From: Phormidesmis priestleyi
GTDB lineage: Bacteria > Cyanobacteriota > Cyanobacteriia > Phormidesmidales > Phormidesmidaceae
Length of the DNA: 6,218 nucleotides
Assembly: GCA_003242115.1 (NCBI GenBank)
Contig: QBMP01000264.1
Location: forward strand, 1-6,218
Reading direction: 5' to 3'
The first letter of the stretch is position 1. Each line of letters opens with the position of its first letter. The notes beneath the pieces were generated by a model. The model did not search any database. It saw only the letters and a program-made list of their open reading frames with translations, and was not told where the DNA came from. The translations under genes and the position numbers were made by a program. Positions 1 through 6,088 of the stretch are shown here, piece after piece.

Positions 1-324
1 ATCCAGTAATGGCAGGGCGCTGCCGCCTTGACCTTGATCGATGAAGTCAGTAGCCAGCAGGTAGCGGGCGCGATCGCCTTCTATAGTGCGATCGCTTTTA
101 GCAATTGTATTGAGCGCTTCTAGGCGAATTTCTGGCGGCTGGCTCACCAGCTTCAGCACCACCGACGCTTCATTGGCCTCTGATTGCAGCGCCGGACTCA
201 GCAAGAGATCAGGCGAACCAAAGGGGTCAGTCACTTTGATAAGAGCCGCCACCATCCCAATGGAGAGCGCACTGACGCCAGCGATCGCAATCAGCGGCCA
301 CCTATCCTTAATCGTTTTTAGCAT
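1..324 (-). CDS. N-terminus of a membrane-anchored lytic transglycosylase-like protein (partial)
   Basis: The minus-strand frame is open from the ATG at 324 to the window edge, giving 108 codons without a stop; the C-terminal part lies outside. An in-frame TGA ends 9 nt upstream of the ATG, so this start is well fixed. The protein starts MLKTIKDRWP and then has one hydrophobic segment (about residues 9-29, rich in A, I, L, V, G) behind a positively charged tip, which suggests a signal anchor or uncleaved signal peptide. After it comes a probably helical region with IRLEALNTIA and a segment ARYLLATDFIDQGQG. From memory, this resembles the start of the helical-repeat part of cyanobacterial Slt-type soluble lytic murein transglycosylases, which cleave peptidoglycan glycan strands in the periplasm. 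The catalytic SLT domain is not in the window, so the function is inferred. The gene is divergent from pepA and contains three HIP1 octamers. Confidence 0.6.
   Translation of the reverse strand, partial: MLKTIKDRWPLIAIAGVSALSIGMVAALIKVTDPFGSPDLLLSPALQSEANEASVVLKLVSQPPEIRLEALNTIAKSDRTIEGDRARYLLATDFIDQGQGGSALPLLD
70..77. repeat. HIP1 octamer GCGATCGC (first of eight copies)
   Basis: Perfect copies of the palindrome GCGATCGC start at 70, 88, 281, 990, 2609, 3164, 3768 and 4824. Eight copies in 6.2 kb is far above the roughly one per 65 kb expected by chance at balanced base composition. HIP1 over-representation is a well-known mark of many cyanobacterial genomes. The copies fall inside genes on both strands, over the stop codon of the VOC gene (2609-2616), and once in a gene-free spacer (3164-3171). 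Confidence 0.95.
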
Positions 325-366
325 GTCAAATTCTCAGAACCTTACTTGAATGCGCTTAGGCGTTGG

Positions 367-406
367 CTTTAGGGGGCTGACTTTAGGGGTTAATTTTAGG
401 GGCTGA
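367..406. repeat. Three-copy 13-14-nt tandem repeat (CTTTAGGGG type)
   Basis: Three consecutive imperfect units are visible: CTTTAGGGGGCTGA (367-380), CTTTAGGGGTTAA (381-393) and TTTTAGGGGCTGA (394-406). They lie between the divergent starts, on the side closer to the transglycosylase-like gene. On the minus strand the units read as CCCCTAAA blocks, and the one from 394 creates a TAAAAT that could serve as a -10 box. The function is unknown; replication slippage is the simplest origin. Confidence 0.75.
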
Positions 407-559
407 CTAATTGATTAGGCTGAGGGTCGAGGGGCTTGCGAAGCGCAATACCAGTTTCTGCGCTAGCTTCTGATGAAGTTTTAACAGAAAAATCCCGATA
501 AAGTGAGAAAAGTTGTTAAATTCACTGGCTAAAAGCAGGCTGACAGTCGCCTCACAGCT

Positions 560-592
560 CTTCAAAGATGCTTCAAAGCTTCTTCAAAGATT
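560..592. repeat. Three-copy 11-nt tandem repeat (CTTCAAAGATG type)
   Basis: Units CTTCAAAGATG (560-570), CTTCAAAGCTT (571-581) and CTTCAAAGATT (582-592) follow one another with an exact 11-nt period. The array sits in the stretch between the TTG at 513 and the ATG at 708 of the pepA frame. The period is not a multiple of three, so if translated it would not give a peptide repeat. This fits a noncoding leader better than conserved protein. Confidence 0.75.
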
Positions 593-707
593 CAAGAGTA
601 AGGAGCCAAAAGCGCAGACCGCTTTGCCAAGGAAAACTACCAGAACACGCAAAAGCGCAAAATCAGCAGATACTATAGAGCAAGCATTTAAAGTAGACGA
701 ACAGGGA

Positions 708-2183
708 ATGGATTTTATAGCGTCAGATCAATCTTGCCTGAGCTGGACAGGGGATTGCCTAGTAATCGGCCTTTCGGAAGAGTCTTTACCGCTGACGGGA
801 ATCTTATCGGAACTCAACGACAAGGTATCAGGGCTGCTACAGGTACTCATTGATGAGGAATCGTTTGAGGGCAAAACGGGCACCACGGCGATCACTCGCT
901 TGGGCCTTGGTTCTCCCATCAAAAAAATTGCCATCGTTGGGCTGGGCCGATCTGACGGCATGGCGCTAGAAGGACTGCGCAAAGGCGCTGCGATCGCTGC
1001 TCGGCTCGCCAAAAAAGCCAAAAGTCGCTCTCTTGGCATCAGCTTTCCGGTATGGAACAACAGCCAGTCATTGACCGCCCAAGCGCTGAGTGAAGGCGCA
1101 ATCCTGGCGCTCAGTCAAGATCGCCGCTTTAAGTCCGAACCCGACAAAACCGAGACTCAGCTAGAGCAGATTCATCTGCTCGCGTTTCCCGGCGAAGAAG
1201 CCGCTATTCAAACCGCTCAAATCGTTTGTGAAGGCGTGATTTTGGCTCGTGAGCTAGTCGCTGCTCCGCCCAATGTCGTCACCCCAGATATGCTGGCTGA
1301 AACCGCTGCTAGCATCGCGCATGACCACGGCCTCAAGCTGACTGTGCTAGAGCGCGAAGACTGCGAGGCGTTAGGCATGGGCGCGTATTTGGGCGTTGCC
1401 CAAGCCTCAGATCTCCCCCCTAAGTTCATTCACCTTGTGTATAGCCCGCAAGGCCCCGCTAAACGCAAGCTGGCCATCATCGGCAAAGGGCTGACCTTCG
1501 ACTCAGGCGGTCTGAACCTCACAGTCGGTGGATCGGGCATTGAAATGATGAAAATTGACATGGGCGGGGCAGCGGCAGTATTGGGGGCAGCTAAGGCAAT
1601 TGCTCAGCTCAAGCCCGACGTCGAAGTTCACTTCATCAGCGCCGCCGCCGAAAACATGATCAGTGGCCACGCCATGCGACCGGGTGACATTCTCACCGCC
1701 TCTAACGGCAAAACCATTGAAGTCAATAACACCGACGCCGAAGGTCGCCTCACGCTAGCCGACGCCCTGGTCTACGCAGATCAGCTAGGCTTAGATGCCA
1801 TGATTGACCTAGCAACCCTAACGGGCGCTTGCGTAGTTGCTTTAGGCGACGACATCGCCGCGCTATTTAGCCCCGATGAAAATCTTGCTCAAGGGCTCAG
1901 CGCTGCGGCTAATCTATCCGGCGAAAAGCTATGGCCCATGCCAATGGAAGACAAATACTTTGAAGGGCTCAAATCAGTCGTCGCGGACATGAAAAATACG
2001 GGGCCAAGAGCCGGTGGCTCCATCACCGCCGCGCTGTTTCTCAAGCAATTTGTCAAAGAGACGCCTTGGGCGCATTTAGATATTGCTGGCCCGGTTTGGT
2101 CTGAAAAAGAAAACGGTTACAACAGCCCCGGCGCAACCGGCTACGGCGTTAGGCTACTCGTTCAGTGGGTGATGGATAGCTAG
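708..2183 (+). CDS. pepA: Leucyl aminopeptidase PepA (M17 family), catalytic lysine replaced by Thr
   Basis: M17 aminopeptidases are cytosolic, usually hexameric, two-metal enzymes that remove N-terminal residues from peptides. The N-terminal domain (about residues 1-160) and the catalytic C-terminal domain (about 165-491) are both complete, and 491 aa is a normal length. Metal-site residues expected from E. coli PepA are present: K260, D265 ([10 protein letters not shown]), D284 (MMKIDMGG), D343 and E345 in the signature NTDAEGRL, plus the catalytic R347. The exception is position 272, equivalent to E. coli catalytic K282, which is Thr (ACA, 1521-1523). I chose the ATG at 708 because cyanobacterial PepA proteins start at this point (MDF...LSWTGD). 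The frame stays open to a TTG at 513, which would add 65 basic residues (556 aa). That extension uses AGA/AGG for four of its five arginines, whereas the body mostly uses CGN. It is a single gene, convergent with the zinc-ribbon gene downstream. Family assignment is very sure; enzyme activity is not. Confidence 0.95.
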   Translation: MDFIASDQSCLSWTGDCLVIGLSEESLPLTGILSELNDKVSGLLQVLIDEESFEGKTGTTAITRLGLGSPIKKIAIVGLGRSDGMALEGLRKGAAIAARLAKKAKSRSLGISFPVWNNSQSLTAQALSEGAILALSQDRRFKSEPDKTETQLEQIHLLAFPGEEAAIQTAQIVCEGVILARELVAAPPNVVTPDMLAETAASIAHDHGLKLTVLEREDCEALGMGAYLGVAQASDLPPKFIHLVYSPQGPAKRKLAIIGKGLTFDSGGLNLTVGGSGIEMMKIDMGGAAAVLGAAKAIAQLKPDVEVHFISAAAENMISGHAMRPGDILTASNGKTIEVNNTDAEGRLTLADALVYADQLGLDAMIDLATLTGACVVALGDDIAALFSPDENLAQGLSAAANLSGEKLWPMPMEDKYFEGLKSVVADMKNTGPRAGGSITAALFLKQFVKETPWAHLDIAGPVWSEKENGYNSPGATGYGVRLLVQWVMDS

Positions 2184-2200
2184 AGATGAGTAGCTGATAG

Positions 2201-2248
2201 GGCTGCTAAGAGAAAAGGCTGCTAAGAGAGAAGGCTGCTAAGAGAATT
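2201..2248. repeat. Three-copy 16-nt tandem repeat (GGCTGCTAAGAGAAAA type)
   Basis: Units at 2201-2216, 2217-2232 and 2233-2248 share GGCTGCTAAGAGA and differ only in their last few bases. The array begins 17 nt after the pepA stop and runs into the 3' end of the convergent zinc-ribbon gene. The CTA of the third unit (2238-2240) is that gene's TAG stop codon. I see no hairpin with a T-run here, so it is not an obvious terminator. Confidence 0.85.
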
Positions 2249-2498
2249 GGGAGGCCGGTAAGTTCTGGTAGCTATCTGATTTATCTGAGTCTCGTTGAGC
2301 CTGTACTGGTTTTGGGTGGGCCGATAGATTGACCGGTAGATTGGTTGATAAATTGGCCAGTAGATTGGACTCTAGGTTGGGCATATCTTGCCGACAAGTC
2401 GGGCAATACCAGCGGATGCCATCTTTGCGAATATGGCGCAGCAAACCGTCATCACACAGCGTGCAGTGAATGCCAGCATAATTGAGCGAAGTGGACAT
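2238..2498 (-). CDS. Small double-CxxC zinc-ribbon protein with NLxx-repeat tail
   Basis: An 86-aa protein of unknown function. Residues 11-40 form a compact zinc-ribbon pattern: C12-x-x-C15 and C32-x-x-C35, 16 residues apart, with LLRHIRKDGIRWYCPTCRQ around the second knuckle. This predicts binding of one zinc ion. From memory, short cyanobacterial proteins share the pattern of a CxxC, a LLRH-like stretch, an aromatic-C-x-x-C and then RQxMP; no role is established to my knowledge. Residues 41-60 are five NLxx units (NLES, NLLA, NLST, NLPV, NLSA), followed by a polar tail rich in S, Q, D and P. There is no signal peptide or membrane segment. The ATG at 2498 is preceded by an A-rich stretch without a Shine-Dalgarno match. 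The stop lies within a tandem repeat. The gene lies 116 nt downstream of the VOC gene on the same strand and may be cotranscribed with it. Confidence 0.75.
   Translation of the reverse strand: MSTSLNYAGIHCTLCDDGLLRHIRKDGIRWYCPTCRQDMPNLESNLLANLSTNLPVNLSAHPKPVQAQRDSDKSDSYQNLPASQFS
2319..2378 (-). repeat. In-frame 12-nt tandem repeat, five copies, encoding NLxx
   Basis: Read on the minus strand, five consecutive 12-nt units each begin AAY-YTA and mostly end in CC or TC: AACCTAGAGTCC, AATCTACTGGCC, AATTTATCAACC, AATCTACCGGTC and AATCTATCGGCC. Each encodes Asn-Leu plus two variable residues. The period preserves frame, so copy number could change without destroying the protein. Variation is concentrated in the second half of each unit. 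Confidence 0.85.
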
Positions 2499-2614
2499 GT
2501 TTTTTTGGCATCAAGGCTATATTCCAACAACATAGCTTTTATTTCGTCGTCTCTAGGTCGCAGAACTACTGGATCAAAAGGTGTTAATGCTTACGCCCAA
2601 TGCCACTGCGATCG

Positions 2615-3010
2615 CTACATCATTGATTCAAACAAGCCGATCAGATTGCCTTCAGGATCGCGAAAGTAAGCGACTTTAAGCGAAAACTCTGCATTTTGAG
2701 TGGGCGGCTCTGCGAACACGACTTGGGCATGGCGCAGCTCGTGGTAGATGGCATCAATGTCACGAACCGCTAATACAAAGCCAAATTTGTCTTGGCAGTC
2801 AGTGGTGGTTGGCTTTTCGCTGGTGCGCAAAATTTCGGCCATTTCCTGCTGCCGAAATAGCGAAAGCCGCATTTGGCCTACTTCAAACTCGGCATAGCCC
2901 TTTTCTATTTGCACCGTGACTGGTTTGAAGCGCAGCACATCGCGATAAAACTCGGTGCAGGCGGCAATATCAGAGACGTACAGGCGAGTATGCGCAGATT
3001 GAACTTCCAT
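2615..3010 (-). CDS. VOC (glyoxalase/bleomycin-resistance) superfamily protein
   Basis: A 131-aa protein with the usual size and two beta-alpha-beta-beta-beta modules of a single VOC domain. Module one runs from about residue 5 to 55 (HTRLYVSDIAACTEFYRDVL, then YAEFEVGQMRLSLF). Module two runs from about 75 to 129 (FGFVLAVRDIDAIYHELR, then VAYFRDPEGNLIGLFE). VOC proteins bind a divalent metal and act as lyases, dioxygenases, epimerases or drug-binding proteins; the substrate here cannot be told. Two typical metal-ligand positions are filled, H7 in strand one and E128 in the last strand. The position at the start of module two, often His, is within KFGFV and has none. The two ATG codons before the TAG give a C-terminal MM. 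No strong Shine-Dalgarno precedes the ATG at 3010. It is divergent from the VanZ-like gene and upstream of the zinc-ribbon gene on the same strand. Confidence 0.88.
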   Translation of the reverse strand: MEVQSAHTRLYVSDIAACTEFYRDVLRFKPVTVQIEKGYAEFEVGQMRLSLFRQQEMAEILRTSEKPTTTDCQDKFGFVLAVRDIDAIYHELRHAQVVFAEPPTQNAEFSLKVAYFRDPEGNLIGLFESMM

Positions 3011-3282
3011 GTGTTTTGGGGGTTGTTTTTTGGGATGAAAAGGTCAGTTTTTAGTGTAGTTCGAGCAGTGCCGTTTGCCGTTCTCAAACATCGTCAGAAT
3101 TTTGCGCTAAAGAGGCTGTAGCTCTATTTTCAAGTGCTTTGCCTGGGAAATTTGTCTCGAAAGGCGATCGCTTGTGCTAACCCTCATCCTAGCTGCTGGT
3201 TCAGCTATAGATTCTGTTGTGAAAAATCCTGCGCCTGTCGATAAACTGACTGACTCCTCAAAGGTCTGGCAAAATCCTCTGG
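3011..3282. other. Divergent spacer between the VOC and VanZ-like genes
   Basis: This 272-base stretch should hold promoters for both flanking genes. It contains one HIP1 site (3164-3171), a TATAGA at 3205-3210 on the plus strand that could be a -10 box without a clear -35, and a TACACT near 3055 on the minus strand. I see no convincing gene: the open frame from a GTG at 3174 has no recognisable protein features and overlaps the VanZ-like gene in another frame. Confidence 0.4.
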
Positions 3283-3648
3283 TTGTCGGCTGTCTATGCC
3301 TGTTTCTTTTTAATTACCCTGTGGGCTGCCTACCACAATCAGCTGCCGCTAAATTTTCTTGAGAAATTGCCTAATTATGACAAATTTGGCCATGTGATTT
3401 TGTACTGTATTGCCAGCTATCTGGGCCATTACCTGTGCAGACAAAAGCATTTCAAACCAGCTGGCTTGTCTCTACCCGTATTTCCAGTGCTCTTTGCTCT
3501 ATTTACGATCACTGAAGAGCTGCTGCAAGGGCTTTCTCCCTACCGCACGCTGGATGCAGGCGATCTGCTTTGCAGCTTTGCAGGCATTGGTTTGGGCTAC
3601 TGGTTCGCTCAGCGAGCGGGCAGGCACACAGACACTAACCGCCCCTAA
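3283..3648 (+). CDS. VanZ-like membrane protein
   Basis: A 121-aa protein with four hydrophobic segments (about residues 2-18, 36-52, 62-77 and 93-109), predicted to lie in the inner membrane. The VanZ-family signature is visible: NYDKFGHVILY (family pattern DK-x-x-H-x-x-x-Y) before the second segment, and EELLQGLSPYRTLDAGDLL (family pattern E-x-x-Q-x-x-x-x-x-R-x-x-x-x-x-D) before the fourth. VanZ was named for low-level teicoplanin resistance in enterococci, but the role of most bacterial homologues is unknown. The TTG at 3283 is the only common start codon before the signature. The frame is open 11 codons further up, to a TGA at 3247-3249, with CTG (3250) as its first codon. An AAGG at 3261-3264 sits too far (18 nt) from the TTG, so the true start may be slightly upstream at an unusual codon. 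The gene is convergent with the 784-aa gene, only 19 nt away, with no visible terminator between them. Confidence 0.82.
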   Translation: MSAVYACFFLITLWAAYHNQLPLNFLEKLPNYDKFGHVILYCIASYLGHYLCRQKHFKPAGLSLPVFPVLFALFTITEELLQGLSPYRTLDAGDLLCSFAGIGLGYWFAQRAGRHTDTNRP

Positions 3649-3667
3649 AAAGTAAAATTCGCGAACG

Positions 3668-6022
3668 CTACAGATTGAAGCGCTGGAAGCTAGAAATCTG
3701 ACTAGCGGGGATGACATGCCGGTTCACGACGGCTTTACTGCTTTCTTGCTGGGTGGCCATGTCGATGGCGATCGCAGCAATTTGCACATCCAAACAATCC
3801 ATCGGTACCAGCATTTGAGTGGCTGCTTCTAGATCGCCTAGCGCATCAGGCTTCAGGTTAGTCAGCAGCTTAGGCTCTATTACCAGGCTCCGGCTCTGAC
3901 GATCCACCATCCAAAGCTTAATAAAAGGCTTAAAGGCCGATGGCCGGGTCCGCACCGTAATCGTCACTAATTCGCCCGCTACCAAGTCTCCCATCGGCAC
4001 ACTAATCACTGGCAAGGCCATTTCCGGCAGATCTGCTTGAGCCGCTGCGGCGGCTTGTATCGGCGGCTCGAAGCGGCTAGTCAGTGGATGGCTCGTGGAC
4101 TCTTGGCTGGCGCTTGGGTCTAGGCGGCTTTGATCCAGACGGCTTTGGCCCGACTTGGCTTGACGGTTAGCTTGCAGGCTGGCCAAACGCTGGGCTCGAC
4201 GCTGCTCAATAGCCTGATCTCGCGCTGAACCAGGGCGCTGAGGATCTCGCTGGACGTTGCGTTGCGTCCACTGGGGGGCAGCAGGTTCGTCATAAACCAC
4301 AATCTCATTGCCATCGGTAAAATCGCTAAGCTCCGGCTGGTTGGCGGTGCGACTTTGGCTAACCCCAGCAGCTTTCATATTCTGGGCCAGCTGATTTGCT
4401 TCTTGACGGCCTTCATGCGTCAGGTTAGTGAGCCGCTGCCAAAAGTGGTCTTTGAGCTTAAGCGACTGAAAATCGTGGTCAGAACTTTCGGCTGAATCGG
4501 CGGGCTCTGACTGATTATCTTTTAGCCAGTCAGCTTGTTGGGCAGTTTGCTGCGCGGATGGATGCTTGTTCTGGCTATCAGTTTTAGAGAGCGCAGCTTC
4601 GATTCCGGGCGGTTCTAGCTCATCTAAAGCAGAGTTGGCTAAGTGCAAATTTTCGTCAATGTCTTCTAATGCGGCAGCGATTTCATCGGTTTCTAAGTCA
4701 TCTTCTAAAATGCTGGTGCCTAAAAACTGCGCTGGTTGCGACACCATTGGGGGATAGCTCAAAGGCAGGGTCGGCGGCGGGGTTGGGCTACTCGCTGGAT
4801 TAGCATTATCTGTGGATTCGGGCGCGATCGCACCTACTCCATTCGCCTCAGCACTCGCGCCAAAGGTCGGCAAATCGAGATAGTGAGCGGCAGACGCAGC
4901 CGTCGTATCGTTGTCTCGACTGAGCTGAGGCGGCAACACTACCCCAACGGCGGGAGCCACGCCCTGAGGTGTCAAGTCCAGCGAGGTCAGCGGCAGCATC
5001 GGATCGGCAGCTTTATGAGTCGGCGCTTTTGACTCTAACAGTACGGCAGTTTCTTCTTCAAAAACGCTGGCATCCTGGTTGGCAATCGTATCTAGCAGTT
5101 GAGCGATACCGGCTGTAATGGTGAACGCGGTAGAGGCCAATATCGGCGTAGGTGTATGGGTCTCACTCGCCGTCGCCTTAAGAGAAACTTCTCCCAAAAT
5201 TACCCGCGTTGATATCTCTGCCGGAAGTTGGATCTGCACCTTAAAGTCAGCCGGTAACCGCGCTAAGCTCAAGGGCCGATGTGCTTCCATAATGATCTGC
5301 GCAGTCTGTGGATTTTGCAGCCGAATCCACAGTTCGCTAGTGTCTTCGTTCAGCGCTTCAGTCAAAGAATTGACCTTGCCAACAATGGTCATTGGCTGAT
5401 TGTGACGGGCCAGATAAGCCTGCTGTCTCAGCGAGATGCGGTAGGCTTGAGCGGCTGGTTCTAATCTAAAAGTGGTTTCTGAAGCCGAAGAATCCGCATA
5501 AGAATTTTTGTTTTGGCGCTGCGTTTCAAGCTCTGCTTGCGCTTGAAGCAACGGCAGATCTTCGCGGGTGGCATGGCTGAGGTCACGGGCGCTGCTATCT
5601 TCTATCAGAACGCTATCGACCGTTTCTGAATCAGTTGGAATCGGCCATTCTGACGACCAGTCTTCTTCGGTGCGGGCAAACACATGGAGCTGCACATGAT
5701 ACTGCCAACTCTCGCCCGTCAGCGCATCCAGGTTGTCAAGACCACTACAGATCAGCTCCCATTCACCGGGTTTAAGGTGCATGTAGGGCATGACGACGAC
5801 GAGGCCAGTGCCGTTTGTTTTGCCGGTGCGCTTGCGGATGCGCTTGCGGGTCGGCAGTTCGTCGGTAATGAGCTGACTTACCCGAATATCCATCGGGGTT
5901 TCAACGCGATCCGTATGCGCAACGACCCTGTAGCGACCTTCTAGAATCTCGACCTGCTGAGCTTCTAGCGGTAACCAAGTTTGATCGCCTTCTTTTTGGA
6001 TCAAAAATTCCCAATATTTCAT
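3668..6022 (-). CDS. Conserved cyanobacterial-type protein of unknown function, beta-rich ends with long disordered linker
   Basis: A 784-aa soluble protein without signal peptide or membrane segments. From memory it matches a conserved cyanobacterial hypothetical family whose members start MKYWEFLIQKEG, which is why I prefer the ATG at 6022 over the in-frame GTG three codons upstream (6031). Visible regions: an N-terminal beta-rich domain (about 1-117) with a basic patch TRKRIRKRTGK (58-68); a polar linker (118-183); a second beta-rich, Ig-like-looking segment (about 184-307, RLEPAAQAYRISLRQQAYLA onward); and a long low-complexity linker (about 315-665). The linker holds a Pro-rich stretch (407-425), an acidic stretch (438-472), a likely helix (SLKLKDHFWQRLTNLTHEGR, 520-539), an EIVVYDEP motif (573-580), a basic Gln/Arg-rich stretch (587-632) with a QSRLD duplication, and an Ala run. 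The C-terminal beta-rich domain (about 668-773) includes FIKLWMVDRQSRSL. No catalytic motif is seen. The layout suggests a scaffold or adhesion/assembly role, but that is inference only. Confidence 0.85.
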   Translation of the reverse strand: MKYWEFLIQKEGDQTWLPLEAQQVEILEGRYRVVAHTDRVETPMDIRVSQLITDELPTRKRIRKRTGKTNGTGLVVVMPYMHLKPGEWELICSGLDNLDALTGESWQYHVQLHVFARTEEDWSSEWPIPTDSETVDSVLIEDSSARDLSHATREDLPLLQAQAELETQRQNKNSYADSSASETTFRLEPAAQAYRISLRQQAYLARHNQPMTIVGKVNSLTEALNEDTSELWIRLQNPQTAQIIMEAHRPLSLARLPADFKVQIQLPAEISTRVILGEVSLKATASETHTPTPILASTAFTITAGIAQLLDTIANQDASVFEEETAVLLESKAPTHKAADPMLPLTSLDLTPQGVAPAVGVVLPPQLSRDNDTTAASAAHYLDLPTFGASAEANGVGAIAPESTDNANPASSPTPPPTLPLSYPPMVSQPAQFLGTSILEDDLETDEIAAALEDIDENLHLANSALDELEPPGIEAALSKTDSQNKHPSAQQTAQQADWLKDNQSEPADSAESSDHDFQSLKLKDHFWQRLTNLTHEGRQEANQLAQNMKAAGVSQSRTANQPELSDFTDGNEIVVYDEPAAPQWTQRNVQRDPQRPGSARDQAIEQRRAQRLASLQANRQAKSGQSRLDQSRLDPSASQESTSHPLTSRFEPPIQAAAAAQADLPEMALPVISVPMGDLVAGELVTITVRTRPSAFKPFIKLWMVDRQSRSLVIEPKLLTNLKPDALGDLEAATQMLVPMDCLDVQIAAIAIDMATQQESSKAVVNRHVIPASQISSFQRFNL

Positions 6023-6050
6023 GTTGCTCACTCAGGTGGCCAGAATGCAG

Positions 6051-6064
6051 TGTATGGGCATACA
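6051..6064. promoter_or_regulatory. Small palindrome near the start of the 784-aa gene's transcript (possible operator)
   Basis: TGTATG-GG-CATACA is a perfect 6-2-6 inverted repeat. It lies 29 nt upstream of the ATG at 6022 and immediately downstream of the two TATACT boxes, about where a transcript would begin. That is a typical operator position for a dimeric repressor, but short palindromes also occur by chance. Confidence 0.3.
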
Positions 6065-6071
6065 ACCGTGA

Positions 6072-6088
6072 AGTATAGAGGAAGTATA
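6072..6088 (-). promoter_or_regulatory. Two tandem TATACT boxes (candidate -10 elements for the 784-aa gene)
   Basis: On the minus strand TATACT occurs at 6088-6083 and again at 6077-6072, inside an 11-nt direct repeat (6070-6091 on the plus strand, GAAGTATAG twice). TATACT differs from the consensus TATAAT at one base. The boxes lie 50-66 nt upstream of the start codon, a sensible leader length. No good TTGACA-like -35 lies 17 nt upstream of either, so this is a candidate only. Confidence 0.4.

Larger units (their letters stand above)
325..707. other. Divergent intergenic region and probable pepA leader
   Basis: This 383-base stretch separates the divergent transglycosylase-like gene from the canonical pepA start. 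It holds a 13-nt tandem repeat (367-406), a small AT-rich inverted repeat CTAAT-TG-ATTAG (407-418), and an 11-nt tandem repeat (560-592). The pepA frame is open from a TTG at 513 directly behind a TGA at 504-506. Candidate -10 boxes are TATAGA at 674-679 on the plus strand and TAAAAT on the minus strand within 394-402. Neither has a convincing -35 partner at the right distance. I see no clear riboswitch fold or RNA gene. Confidence 0.5.

Noticed and set aside
86..349. Plus-strand open frame of 87 codons
   Set aside because: It lies opposite the minus-strand transglycosylase-like frame, which has a clear membrane anchor and a bounded start; the plus-strand product has no recognisable features.
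367..406. CCCTAAA-like units reminiscent of plant-type telomere repeats
   Set aside because: Only three imperfect units with a 13-14-nt period, not a 7-nt one, in clearly bacterial DNA.
407..418. Inverted repeat CTAAT-TG-ATTAG as an operator
   Set aside because: It is short and AT-rich in a repeat-bearing spacer, likely by chance; kept only as a note.
728..1060. Minus-strand open frame of 110 codons inside pepA
   Set aside because: It is antisense to the well-conserved N-terminal domain of pepA, and its composition (Ser, Pro, Arg rich) is typical of a shadow frame.
3113..3127. AGAG...CTCT followed by ATTTT as a terminator
   Set aside because: The stem is only four pairs with a weak T-run, and no gene ends just before it on the plus strand.
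3174..3362. Small GTG-started frame before and into the VanZ-like gene, considered as its frameshifted N-terminus
   Set aside because: The VanZ frame has its own first membrane segment from 3283 on, and joining the frames adds nothing that resembles the family.
4736..5032. Plus-strand open frames opposite the 784-aa gene
   Set aside because: They are Arg-rich shadow translations of the low-complexity linker without domains.
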